A stretch of 64,000 nucleotides of DNA from Serendipita indica DSM 11827 (GCA_910890315.1 CAJVGD010000002.1:1302001-1366000); one strand, 5' to 3'; counted from the stretch's first letter, positions 50,305 through 61,835 are shown. Numbers and translations: made by a program. Notes: generated by a model not told the origin, from the sequence alone.

Positions 50305-50787
50305 GGAGCAGCTTGAGCACGCGTAGAGAATTACAAGTCACAGAGTATATCGTATAACCCAAGTTTAAACAACTCGCTGGCGAGTGAGCGAATCGCCCAG
50401 TCGCCGTTTTGCGCTCTCTCGAGGACGGAGAATGTCCGTTGGTCGCAACACGCACGCTGCGAGGATTCTGATGGGCTCCAGGAGCCTCAGATGACGGTCA
50501 GCGTCACTGAGCTCGAAAAGGCAGCGCAGCGTCCGAAAGCAAGAGGCAGTCCGGCTGGTTCAGCCAAAGCTCAAATGTGATCAACTAATCAGGCTTAGAA
50601 ACTAGACCAGAAATCTAATCCCCATCAACCCAGAGGCGCGGGCAGCTGTCCATCAACCAGTAATCGCACTCATATACTATTGCAAACTCGCGCCGACGAG
50701 GTCCTCACGTGAAGCCATGCTGCAACGTGCACTCGCCATCCCTGCGCTGCCATTCAATTCGTCCGAAAGAGCTTATCTACATCTTTT
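50305..50787. other. Intergenic, kinase promoter / GH15 3' end
   Basis: About 480 bp between two minus-strand genes. It includes the promoter of the kinase gene. No coding support. Confidence 0.4.
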
Positions 50788-53700
50788 CTACGCATGTCCC
50801 TTCCTCAGCGAACGACTCAGATGGAACGCCGTGCTATTCCATCGTCAGCGACACCCTCAATAACATCCCCCGAGACACTTGCCTGATCATGGTGACGTGC
50901 GTAAAGCCCTGGACGGCATTTCCCAGGCTACAATACAACCCCGTCAGTAGCCATACTCCGGGCAAAAACGTCAAACGTTACCCCTCTCCCGCCACGCTAA
51001 CCTCTGCGGGGGTGGGGTCAGAGCCGCTGGCAGTCAGGACACGATTGAATGACAGTACCCTCGGTGAACAATCCCACATGGTTGCTATATCCGATAAAGT
51101 CCTATGGTCCCCGTTTAATTCAAATCCTAATCAACAGGGCTGCACTTACCTCGAACATGCGAACTCCAGTTTGAAGCAGCGCACTGTCGTATTCTCCTGC
51201 CCTAGTCAAAGCTTCGATGCACCTTTTTTTAGGGGTCAATAGATGCCAAAAGAGCCATTAAAGACGCACCAAAGGGTACCTGGAATATAAAATGGTCGAT
51301 GAGTCCGGGATGGCTTCCTATGGGCGCAAAAATCCAAAGAAGACGACGAACAAAGGGAAAAAAATCCTTCTTCTTCTCCTGAAAACCCATCGTCCGAAAC
51401 CTTTGTATCGTAGCGGTACACCAGCGAGTTGGACGACAAGCCACCGCGCTCAGGCGATTTGAGAACATTCCTCAGCGTGCTCAGGAAACGGGGATCCTAT
51501 GCGCAAGAAAGAGCCCGGCAGAGTGGCAGGAAACCACGCCACAGAACGGGGTCCAGGGGAAGCCGTCAGTCGACCAATCTCCGATAGAGGAGCAACGTAC
51601 GCTCGCTGGACAGAAGAATACCAATGGGGCCACGAGCACCGCCGAATCAAGAATCTATATGGGAGAATATGAGCAACGCTTTGATCGTCCTCGCTCGATG
51701 CAACAGCTGACATGAGGTTCATCGTAGCTCTGTGGCGTAGGTGAGATCACGCGTGCGAAAAGACAGTAGTCGGCTGCTTTACCTGTCCATAAATTCCCCT
51801 CTCTGGGTTCCAGGCCTTTTCCTAAAGTGGAACCGTCAATGTCGTCCTAAAGCGAATAAGCCGATTCGGACTTGCCTGAATTTCCTCGTACAGCGCATCG
51901 CGCGCGTCCTAATTTGCCCGTCGGCCCACAAGTCCTACCGAGGAAATGAAGTGCGCGCTCACCAGCCACTTTTGGCGACGGGGCCCCAGCGGGAGCTGCC
52001 GCTTCTCGGCCAGACGCAGACCGCGATCGATAGCGACCCTGTGTGGGGTAGGTCATCGTGCTGAGCAAACGGCGAGATAAGTGGTCCTTACCACATCATA
52101 ATCTGTTCCAAAGCGTCGGGGACGCACCGAAGGATGTCTATTCAATACTTACCTTTGAATACTAGAAAAGGGTAAGCTCCCTGTCGGAAATGTCGGGAAA
52201 GGCCTACGGTGAAATGCCTTTGCTTGCTTCGGACCTCCCTGGAATTGCAGAAATGAGCAAATGCATTACGGAACCAAGTAAGATGGCTACCATATCGACC
52301 TAGACACAGGTTTCAGGTTTCGCATCAATCACGCTACCGGCAAGCTCACAAGTCGGGTCGGTGACAGTTGGCGATGACATCTGCCGAAATATCAGCGCGG
52401 CTTTCATAGTCTCATGGATGACGTACAGTCGACACTGGATATAGCTTAGCATCGAGCAGGTCTGGCAGGATTCCACTCACAGATCTCGTACAGCGAGCCA
52501 TAGGTCGTATCCCAATGGCCTGGGGACTTGAGTGCACGAAACAAGAGTCTTTTAGACACACCTCGCAAACTTTTGGCTGAGATAGATGAAATCAAGAAGT
52601 TCTCCTAAAGAAATCGTCAGTTGAAGCTGACCAAACTTTGACGGCGTTCGAACCATATCTAGATGGACGATCAAAATCTGCAGATGTAGAACATTCAAAC
52701 GTACATATCAAGCTGAAGATGATCCGCAGCTCCGTTACCAATACTGCGTTTCTCAGCCTCGCCCTATGGGCAGACGAAATAGCATACCGAACAGGTCTAA
52801 GGTCGCATTAACACATGCCAAAATTAATAATGAATGGCGCACCTTGATCCCTTGTGACCATCGAGGTGATGAAGCTCAATCTCAGGGGAGCTTCTTTTCT
52901 CCATGGATAGAATACATAATTTGAAGACTGTAGGTGGTTGGAAAGATTCGACGTTGAATCGTCCCTCACCTTCCGTCTGGGTTCTATCAAAGGTCAGAGA
53001 GGACCAGGACATAGTGGCGAGGTAACTTACACGCTCTTGTACACGCTTGAAGATGAAATCCATGAAAGCTTGATCGTGTAAGCACCTATTTATGAGCAAC
53101 AGATACAATTTACCATTAGCTTCGTCCGTGAACCCGAGCTTGGGATATGTTAGTGGAGAGCTCCACACAATAAATACGCAACTCACTCGAATGAGAGCAT
53201 AAAGGTGAATGAACTGTCTCGAATCCAGCAATATCTGCCCCACAGTGATCAGGGCTTGGTTATATCCAGAACTCGATTCACCTGTAGTCCCTAATGACGA
53301 CGTGAGTCAGGAAATATGAATAGAACGTATCTACCAGTTCCTTGTCCCACCGATGTATTCCGGTAGTGAAAATGTCGGAGAGGCAACGATCGCACTGGAA
53401 TCGTGAGCAGTCAGCAGATTCGACTTGACAACTCTCACCCTTCAAAGCGGTCAATAGTTTTCACTCGGTCTCACAATACCTTACCAGTTGGCTCAAAGAT
53501 GAGGAGTTTGAGTGCTAGAGCGCTACGATGTACAGCTTCCCTCCAGTTACCTTCGTAGGTGGAACGACCAATCCATTGTTGCCAATACTCGTTCGTATCC
53601 TATCCGAGTTAGTCTTTTGTAGCCGGAGGAGTCGACTAATTACCTTGAGAAGACCGTCTGCAAGCCGCTGCTCGAAGTCAGCTGAGATGTTTTCGTCCAA

Positions 53701-54944
53701 GACTCAATGCACCTTGGTCAAGATTGGGTCATCTCGTGCCCGTAATTTATTTGCTCCTTCCACAATCGCTATGGGCAAAGTGAGTTCGTGTCTTCTTAAA
53801 TGTGGAAACTGACATTCAAAAGTTACATTGAACTCTTTGGCGGTCTCAAATTTGGGAATCGCATGGGGGACTGGGGGTTCTTTGGGAGGAGTTCGAAGGA
53901 AGAAGGTGACGACTTGGCCCTCTTTGAGCTTCAAATCGACATGAGCACCTGGGCCTAAATGTCCTTTCTCGGGTAGGTAGAGTATCTCAAAGTTGATTTC
54001 TGGGACCGGGACATCGTCCAAAGTAGAGTCTGCGACATAACGCAGGTCGAGTTTGAGGTTTTCAGAAGTAAAGAGGACCTTTTGCTGAGCTTCGTTCGGG
54101 ATACTGTCATCGGGCACAAGCTGCCAGAGTCAGAGAAGCTGAAGTGTGCAAAGACGGTGTCATACTTCGGTTTTATGAGGGGCACGTGCATAGTCGAAAG
54201 CTGGGCAACATTCGACACGGTAGGGCACTTCGCCTCGAATGACCTGGCGTGCAGTCAGAAATAGACTGTGATGTGAACGATCGGTGGCTGACTTCGACAC
54301 GGCGGACAAGCCAAGGGAGATTGGGCTTGGTAGAATTTGCTCTGCTTTGACGAGGCAAAAAGTCTACGAGGATGAGTGGACATGGGCAACCTCTTTAGCA
54401 GCACGTCACCTGTGACCTGACCCACACCGCAATCACTCAGAAACCTGAGATTATCGTCATGTATGAGCTATTTATAGGAGAAATTTTCGCCCACTTGGTA
54501 GAGAGAACCTGGAGAGAGACGTCAGAAGTGAGACATGACCACGGTTGAGCTTACATTGGAGCTAGGCATATATCTAAAACCATATAAGCACAGCTTGAGA
54601 TGAATCATGAATGGTCACATACTGCTGCTTTGGGGTAAAGTCGTTGGTAGGGGTAATTGAAAAGTGACCGCCCTGGGGAGCTGTCAGATAATCAATCAAA
54701 GGGTCTGCCACTTTCTTGCCTTGTCTTTGTCGAGAATACGGGCAAAGATGGACGGAGAATCGAAGAACGGGACACAGTAAGACTCGATAGAGCCATCCAA
54801 GCTGACCTGCGGCGAGGGTTCAGTAGACGCGAGCTGCTGTTCATCAGTGGCATTACCAGAGCAGCCGTTTGGAGGTTTCCAATAAGCCCGTGGTCGGAGA
54901 TATCGACATAACCACGGTCTCTAACGTTGGTTCTGGCGGTCATT
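50788..54944 (-). CDS. GH15 trehalase/glucoamylase-like hydrolase, about 40 introns
   Basis: Alpha-glucosidic hydrolase of family GH15, closest to the trehalase-type group. By eye the gene falls into about 41 exons, roughly 650-700 aa. The start [20 protein letters not shown] (Met 54970 is possible) leads to [31 protein letters not shown] and the N-terminal sandwich ([13 protein letters not shown]). The (alpha/alpha)6 barrel has [55 protein letters not shown] (probable acid Glu), [14 protein letters not shown] (probable base Glu) and [14 protein letters not shown] at the end. Three introns are GC-AG and three exons are 9-11 nt. Two single-base frame breaks occur, at 53202-53206 and at the C4 run 52885-52888, so the protein is intact only if these are sequence errors. 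Confidence 0.85.
52092..52102 (-). other. 11-nt microexon in GH15 gene
   Basis: Encodes most of IMMW between YSK and [13 protein letters not shown]. Flanked by an ACAG acceptor and a GTAAGG donor. Removing it would break the frame of a conserved barrel helix. Confidence 0.65.
52153..52161 (-). other. 9-nt microexon in GH15 gene
   Basis: Encodes YSK, between SKQRHFT and IMMW. Acceptor CTAG, donor GTAAGT. YSK is expected at this place in the family. Confidence 0.65.
52885..53206 (-). other. Two one-base frame breaks in GH15 gene
   Basis: At 53202-53206, WIRDSSFT and LYALIR lie in different frames; one base is missing between ACC and TTTAT. At 52885-52888, SIHGEKKL and [10 protein letters not shown] lie in different frames; the C4 run has one base too many. 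Both flanks are strongly conserved and neither site offers an intron. Confidence 0.75.
53282..53290 (-). other. 9-nt microexon in GH15 gene
   Basis: Supplies the bases for DYR in the conserved string NWDYR. Acceptor ATTAG, donor GTGAAT. Adjacent exons end and start in matching phase. Confidence 0.65.
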
Positions 54945-55054
54945 CTGAACAGTATCGAGGAGCAGTTCAAGCTTTACGACCAAAGTGTAAAGTGGTGATC
55001 CACTCCTTGGCTTCCGATCTCGGACGGTCGCCAAAGCGCGTCATCAACGGGATC
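54945..55054. promoter_or_regulatory. 110-bp divergent promoter, GH15 / tail-anchored protein
   Basis: The two start codons are head-to-head with 110 bp between them (84 bp if GH15 starts at 54970). The space must serve both 5' UTRs and promoters, unless transcription of one starts inside the other. Confidence 0.4.
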
Positions 55055-55712
55055 ATGGCGAATCATTCGTCGACTATAGATCGCTTGGAGAAAGTGTATT
55101 CCGCGCTTGAACACGAGACCACGGCTGCTTTGGACGAATCGCGCGAGTTCAATGTGCGTTTTTGGTAATTCTACAGGACACGTGAGCTAATAATCTCAGC
55201 AGAATAGAGCTCGTGTCCAACTTGCCGAACTCTCGGCGCTCATGGACGCGCTGGACAACTCGAACAAGCGGCTAGAAGTGAGTTTCTCCGTAACGAGTAT
55301 ATAAATACTCACGCTGGCTGCTACAGGACAACAAACGCATCGCTCAGACATTGATAGACGTCCTCCCGGCGTATGTCGCCAAAGTACGCGATGCAGAAAC
55401 AGACTTTGAGGATTTCGAACGCAACTTTCCCATTCTGGAGAAGAGTGTCGACGTCTTTTATGAACGTTCTAAAGAAACCTCTGAAGACGTGTGTACTTTT
55501 GCCCTGTTGCGCTGCTTGCTGAAGACCTCTGTAGATTCGCAGGCTGCGAGAACAGGTTGGGACATTGACAGTAGGTCAAGACGCATCGCGAGTATCCTAT
55601 TACTAATGGAATATACTAGCAGAGGCAAGAGGCCTTCTCAAGCACGTATATTGCTGCTCCTATTCTACTCAGCGTTGTCTTTGCTCTGATACTATACGCT
55701 GTTCAGCGATGA
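55055..55712 (+). CDS. Tail-anchored coiled-coil protein
   Basis: Not assigned to a family. Five exons (55055-55153, 55203-55277, 55327-55488, 55535-55555, 55620-55712) give 149 aa in phase. The start is MANHSSTIDRLEKVYSALEH. The body is a long, charged, heptad-rich helix (QLAELSALMDALDNSNKRLE, then DNKRIAQTLIDVLPAYVAKV). The final exon adds one hydrophobic segment (AAPILLSVVFALILYAV) two residues from the end (QR). This is the layout of a tail-anchored membrane protein such as a SNARE or SNARE regulator, but no SNARE zero-layer is obvious. Without the small fourth exon the frame would not reach the anchor. Function unknown. Confidence 0.65.
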
Positions 55713-55856
55713 TTTGCGTCTTATAATTGTCAATTGTATCCTATATCCTTATGTCTAACATGTATTCCTTTCTTGACCAACACGGTGGCTGAATAGACAA
55801 CAGCGTTCGACAACTTGAACCCTACCTCGGCGCTTTCAGGTGGCGAGCCCTAAGCC

Positions 55857-57924
55857 ATGGTCGATTTTCAGGTCTGTATGGGTCCGTAAACCAATTCCGT
55901 CTGCTCACTGGTCATCGAGCAGGAGATAGAGGCGCTGCTCAAAGAAGTTGTCGGTGGCAAGCGACTCTCGGCGTCCAAGATGACAAAGTTTCAGGAAATG
56001 GCAATGAAGTCTCTCAAAGTGTGTTACTCGTTGGCTTTCTAGTGCTGCGATACGGCTGCTCAACGTCGAATCCCTCAGCATGACACCAAACTCGTCTCTA
56101 TGCTCTATCGAACGCATAAATCTCTACCCAAGAGTCAAAAGATATCTAGTTTCTACGTTTTTGACGCTCTTGCGAGGGCTGCAAAGCATCAGGCGAACAA
56201 GCACTCGTTGGCAATAGAAGAGAGACCCAGTGACAAGCCTGGGAACGCGGGTAGCTTTTTGTTCAAACTCGAAGGAATTCTGGACGGACTGGTAGAGGAC
56301 ATGATGACCGTCGGCACTTCCGAGGCCAATGTGAGTAGCGCTCCCATTGTTTCGCACCCTAAACTGACATCATATTTGCCCGAACAGGAAAAGACGCGCA
56401 AAGTTCTCGAAATTTGGAAAAAGGCCAACACGTTCCCTCCTGATGTATTGTCTCGGTTACTTCAGATTGTCGACCAAGGAGGACAAGGTGCCTATTTGTT
56501 TCCCAGATGTTCCATCCCACACTATTGTGCATTGTCACAAGTTCATTCTCATTCTTTGTCCACCCTCGGGAGGGATCCAAATCTTCTGAGTGGCTTTTCG
56601 GTATCAAATGAGAGCAATTTCACTCATATTTGCGCTTTTCTCCTTTGCCATCGTTAGGTACAACAGCAGAAGCTGCGAGCACGAGCACTCTACCGATAAC
56701 AGACAAAACCCAGTCGCAGTCTACCGAGTCTGCGGCCCCGTCAAATGACCTACCGCCCGCCATCCTCGCACTTTTGGGTCCTACACTGTCTACAAATGGA
56801 TCTGTAGCAAATACGTACGTATCTTTGTATCCTTGTGAGACGGATAGTGCAATAATTAAATCAGACTCGGCAGCACACTTGCACCTGCTCCCCAGCCAAA
56901 CCCGGCGCCTTTAGAACCATCCCAGCTCGCCCTTTTACAACAATTGACACAAAAAGTTGCGGCAATGGCTCCACCACCCGCAGCGTTGGGTACAGCGCCA
57001 GCTCTTGGTGGCCGACCATCGATCGATCCGCAGTATATGACCAATACCCCAACATACGTACCGCATTCTAAACGATATCAAGAAGAAAGAGAAGATCCTC
57101 GACGCCCTCGACCACGGGACCCTCCGGCGAATGGGGGCCATGGCGGGAACCGATACGACCGACCGTTTGAACACAACAATGACAGTGACACGAGTCGACG
57201 AAGATTTGGTCCCGCTGGTCGGGATCGAAATGGTGCGTCGAGTGGGAGCGGAGGTGGTCGATGGGACCGTCCACCCCCGCCGAGGAGGGACCAGCACAGT
57301 CGATCGCGTTCACGTAGTCCTCCCGCAAGAACAGACCCTCGCAAAATCCCGAGCCCTACTTCCGCATCCGTACAAGTTCCGCGCGGCCAGGCGATTCCGA
57401 CTTTTACCAGCGTCGAAACACCGTCGAGAGGAGCACAGACGATGCAGATGAACACTCTCCAAGGGAAAAAAGAAGCATTGTCGAGTATACCGTCCTCGTC
57501 TTCGACACTCGCGACGCTCGACGTGAGCAACTTTGACATGACCTCTGCCGACAGCTGGGCAAAGCTCGGTGCAGCGTTTAAAGCTACGCATGGACGAGAT
57601 GGAACGCAGGAGGAACTCGTGGCCACGCTCATGGCGCTCCAAAACGGCCTGCCGCCTCCGTCATTTGGTGGATCTATGGGCGGCATGAACATGCAAAACG
57701 CGTGGCAAGAAACTGCAAAGGGCGCCTATGCCAATCAAGTCCCATATTGGTCGAATCCTGCTGCGACCATTGGCACGTGGGAGACACGAGAGCTCGACGA
57801 GGCGAAACATGGAGGTCGTCATGTCGGGCATGGAAGTTATGACGATGGGATAGGGTATGCAATTGGCCCTGGGAGATGGCAGAACAGCGATGCAGTCGTA
57901 CTCACCGGAAATGATGATTATTAA
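55857..57924 (+). CDS. CID-domain RNA polymerase II CTD-binding protein
   Basis: A nuclear factor with an N-terminal CTD-interaction domain (CID), as in Nrd1/Seb1/SCAF proteins that bind the phosphorylated Pol II tail during termination. Exon 1 encodes MVDFQ, then EIEALLKEVVGGKRLSASKM and MTKFQEMAMKSLK. The next exon has HDTKLVSMLYRTHKSLPKSQ and KISSFYVFDALARAAKHQAN, the CID core, and TRKVLEIWKKANTFPPDVLS closes it. After this comes a Pro/Ala-rich linker, an Arg/Asp/Ser-rich stretch (RRDQHSRSRSRSPPARTDPR) and a C-terminus with SWAKLGAAFKATHGRDGTQE and GYAIGPGRWQNS. No RRM is visible, in contrast with Nrd1/Seb1. About seven exons; the joins between 56480 and 56880 are the least certain. Confidence 0.8.
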
Positions 57925-58269
57925 CCAGATTGCATGTCTCTCCCCTCTCTTGTTCCCTGTCCGGATTCGATGTAAATTAGTGACTTGTTTACTTGGCTAT
58001 AAACATTGCCCTTTGTCCTGATCTTTAACCGTCAAAGGAGTAGATTGCATATAAAACTGTCGTTATGTTTGTACATCACAGATAGGTTTGACTTTCAACC
58101 TATGGCACGTCGAGCGCAATAATAGAACTAGGGAGGATGTGCTCGACCTGGAAATCGGAGATGTATGCGTATTGATGCTTGAGATTGGAGAGAAAAGGTG
58201 GACGAGATGATAAACGAGAGGCGTTGTATGATTGTTGCTGCTGGGTATTACTACTCTATAACTTGCGAT
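57925..58269. other. Convergent 3' region
   Basis: 345 bp between the CID gene and the vezatin-like gene. Contains AT-rich 3'-UTR-like sequence. No coding support. Confidence 0.4.
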
Positions 58270-60731
58270 TCAGGACGAAAGCACCGACTCCGACTGGACA
58301 TCGGCATCAGCACGAGAGACAGCCTCATCTTCAGGATTTGGCGTTGTAAGCAACGTCATCTGTTGCTTTTTTTCGTTGACGCGGCTAATCACCGCCTTGA
58401 GTTCTTGTACGACCTCGCCCGTAAACAGCCCTCCAGACCCCACATCAAATGCACCCGAAAGCCGCTGTTGATGCTGGTGCACAATCTTTCGCTTGGCCTG
58501 TGCAAGGGCGATCCTCTCTTGTCTCGACAGGGTGGATCGTTCTTTGCGATAGGGCTTGACGGCCGGTCCTGAGTCTGCCTCGAACACACGGTCGACACCG
58601 GGAGGCGGGAGATGCATCGCCGTCGCACCAGCGAGCAAATGTGCCGTCGCGTCGTCTACTATCTGGCTGGGGCCACGGGAGGCATACGCTGGAGGTGGAC
58701 TACTAGCACCGGCGCGCGTTGGGCTATCCAACGCAAAAGAATCGTCCCGACTTGTTTCTGGAGCCTGGTCAGGCAACGACGGCATTTCCGCTTCGCGATC
58801 AGAAGTCGAATCGGCAGAGCCGTCCGTGACCAGGGACATCATTGGTCCACGAGCACGCTCGCACTCGCGCAGAGCAATCCCGAGCTCCCGTCGGAGAGAC
58901 TCGTAAGAGGTTATAGCAGCCTGAGCGCTGTTGTCCAATCCAGTTACGGCCGTCTCATCCTCTGAGGAACAGCTACTCTCTCGAAGCTTGAGAGCAGAAG
59001 CACAACTCTCCAACTCGTCGAATGCGCGGTCCAATGCACTCGATATCGACTCTAGGTGAGTAGTCACCTTGGCCGAGGGACTAGGCTGAGGAGCAAAGGA
59101 CAAGGTTTCTCTCTTTCTCCGTGGAGGAAGGTTGGGTGTTGTCGGAACAACGGGGGTTGATGTCAACGAGGGTCGAGCGTCTCGTTGTCGGCTCTTGTGC
59201 CATTCGTCCATGGCTTCTGATAAGCGTGCCGTCTCATCCTCTATGCTCATGCTCAAGAGACTGACGACAGAGCGAACGTCCTCCCAGTACAAATCATCCT
59301 CTGGCTCTTCGAATCTGAGCGCCAAGAGGTGGGAGCACGCAAAACGTTTGCTCGCCAAGGCGGTCTGCAACGTCGAGTCCAACGAGTTTAGCGAGAGCGG
59401 ATTTCGAATTCCCTGTAATGTTGTGAATCTAGAAGCGGCTGTCGGCGAGGGTCGCAACGAAGTTGCCGAGCGTGGGGATGCAAATGTGAATCGCTTTGGC
59501 GTCGCCTTTTGTCGTTGCAAGTCAAGAGCGAGTGCTCCAAATGATTGCATAGAATCGTCCATGGATCCATCGGGGGATGGAAGCCGAGGAACAGGCGGGA
59601 CGGGTGATCGCGGTCGTGGGGAGAGCGAATGGACGTCGGCAGACCGTCGCGCTAGTTGCTTCGCCGTCGCCCCGCTCCATGTGGTACGTTTGTCCAACTT
59701 GGAACTCGATGCCGACTTGCGTAGTTCGGTCGTCGACACTAAGGATAGGTGGCTATTCGTGGGCGATGGAGGCGCATACATTTCTGTCATTTGCGCGAGC
59801 TCCGTGGGACTTGTGAGGGGCGAGAATAATTGTCTGACACGGTCCGCTTGCGTGGTAATCGCTTGGAGACTAGACTGGAGAGCGACACGGAGCGGTGTCT
59901 GCCATTGAATCGAAGGTCCAAGCGCACTGTGTCAAGTCGAAATTAGAGCTCGGAACACATATGGAGATGGCAAAAAGGTTCTGAAACCGTAACACACCTT
60001 GATTCATCCCGGCGAAGCAACGCCATGGCTTCCCCGACTGCCGATTCCCATGCTGTGTTGGCCTCGACCAGGTGATGCACGACACTCAACGTCGAGCGAG
60101 TTTGAGGCGGCTTATCACCGCCAAAGGACGTAGAGGGCTCGTACCAGAGTTTGGCTGCAGCGAGGGCCGTGAGCGCGAGAATCCAGTGGCCACTTGCGAG
60201 TAGGATTGGGGCGACGAGAAAGAGCAAGAGGCCGGAAGTCGTAAGTCGGACATGAGGGTCATCAGAGCCGTCGGGTGTTTCGAGGCGAGGAATATTGATT
60301 GTAGCAGGAGTAGATGGCGATAGATATGCAGATAATAACGAGGACGATATGATAATATATTTAAAGCGCTCCGCGAACTGGCGTGCAGAGGCCTGGGTGG
60401 GCGCGGGTGAAAGCAGGGATTCTAAAGACTGCATGGAGAGTTGTGTGGTCAGCAAACGGTGCTTTTGAGAGGAGAGGAGGGGCCGTAGCGGCGCGACGCA
60501 AGTGAGGCTCACATGGCAGAGGGTGGGCATGAAGGAAGGGAGCCATTTCAAGGGCTCATATGTAGAATCTTCAACCTGAAGAAACTCTGGGAGTATGCCA
60601 GGCATCAAGTCGAGCTCTGTGTCTAGCGGGAAAGCGGGTGAGCGAATGAAACGGGGGCGACAGCACAGGCGCAACGTACCTCGAAGATAATCGTCTAGAG
60701 GACTCTCATTGTCAAATATCGGTTGTGCCAT
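58270..60731 (-). CDS. Vezatin/Inp2-like membrane protein
   Basis: Probably a fungal vezatin-type (myosin-binding) membrane protein; Inp2 in yeast links peroxisomes to Myo2. Exon 1 encodes MAQPIFDNESPLDDYLRG. The next contains DTELDLMPGILPEFLQVEDS, a helical stretch and a hydrophobic hairpin (TSGLLLFLVAPILLASGHWI then LALTALAAAKLWYEPS), likely two membrane segments. After a further intron comes TPLRVALQSSLQAITTQADR, then a long disordered and coiled-coil C-terminal part (SALDRAFDELESCASALKLR, RKERSTLSRQERIALAQAKR). Roughly 740-760 aa in four to five exons. The family call rests on overall layout and remembered similarity, not on a single diagnostic motif. Confidence 0.55.
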
Positions 60732-61156
60732 AGGCTTTCCAGGCGTTCTACGTGCTTGCGTGTGGGACCAGGTGCAGCCCGAGAGACATACACTGGGGAT
60801 AGCAGAGGTCAAGAGATGGTGCCCTATTTGGGCAGCCCCAGGCAACCTTGTCCAAGTTGAGAAATCACACTCTAATACTCGTATTCACAGCATGTCAACG
60901 GTTATAATGTTATGGCAATAGTAATTCACAGGGTTTCCCTACTCAGCTGTCCAACGACCGGCATAATACCCAGCGGAGTGAGTGCCATCACACTCTCCAG
61001 TAATATCACAGCGGCATCCACGTTGTTCTCCGGAGTCAACGCCCGGCTAGGGGCCCCCATATGGCCTTTGATTCTCCGGCCGTGTAAAAGTCTCGCTGCG
61101 GCGCACACAAAGCGTCGACTCTAGGTTTCAAAGTATTCCGGAAATTGATAAGAGTG
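60732..61156. other. Intergenic, vezatin-like promoter / CRIPT 3' end
   Basis: About 425 bp between two minus-strand genes. No coding support. Confidence 0.4.
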
Positions 61157-61652
61157 CTATTTGGTGCTCATCGTGTATGCACTAGTATCGAGGACAGCCT
61201 GTACCGCGGATGAGAGACCAAAAGAATACAACGAACAGTAACATACCTTGCCACAGATACTGCATATTCCCTTTTTATAGGCACAACCTAGCAAACGCCG
61301 GGTTTAGTATGCTGACACACTCCCAACGCCGTGGGTAAATATATCACTCACCATGACAATAAATAGCACTATTCTGGGTCACACTCGAGTTGCAGTCTTT
61401 GCATTTCTTTGACGCGTACGGCTGGAATCGCTTGCCCTTTCCTGGGCCGCCCGCAGATGAACCGACACCGCGGCTCTTCATGGTGAGGAGTGTATTCTCT
61501 GCAACCTTTCTCTGTCCTGCCTTGGAGCTTGTGACATTAAACGGGTCGGGTGCTGCAAGTTTGCTGAGTTCTGTTTTGCGCACTGGTCAGCCAGCCTCGC
61601 AGTGGATTGTAATACCAATATGCCTACTCTTTTCGCATTTCGAACACACCAT
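61157..61652 (-). CDS. CRIPT zinc-ribbon protein
   Basis: Small Cys-rich protein of the CRIPT family; in animals it binds PSD-95 PDZ domains and is associated with the minor spliceosome. The start at 61652 encodes MVCSKCEK, then splices to KLSKLAAPDPFNVTSSKAGQ. The middle has RFQPYASKKCKDCNSSVTQN and SAIYCHG. The next exon gives GCAYKKGICSICGK and the last AVLDTSAYTMSTK. Four CxxC pairs (CSKC, CKDC, CHGC, CSIC) are complete, as in the family. About 110 aa in four exons. No PDZ-binding tail like the animal QTSV is seen. Confidence 0.92.
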
Positions 61653-61835
61653 TTTTCTCCGGAATTGCTCGGTCAGTCGGGGTCAAGTCCTGAGCGGTGT
61701 TAACGGGCAGCGCTAAGTTGTTTGCATCGCCCAAAAAGCTTGGACCTGTCCACGACTTCCGCTCCTTCTTGAAAAACCCTTCTTAAAGACACTCGGACGC
61801 ACGGTTAACTGTCCTCTAATTCCTCTCCGTCAAAC

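Noticed and set aside
50709-51242. Plus-strand frame of 177 codons
   Set aside because: It is the complement of the 3' exons of the GH15 gene, which encode conserved family blocks on the minus strand.
53640-53710. Apparent frame break in GH15 near DDPILTK
   Set aside because: A GAG acceptor (42-nt intron) joins ILTK to QRLADGLLK in phase.
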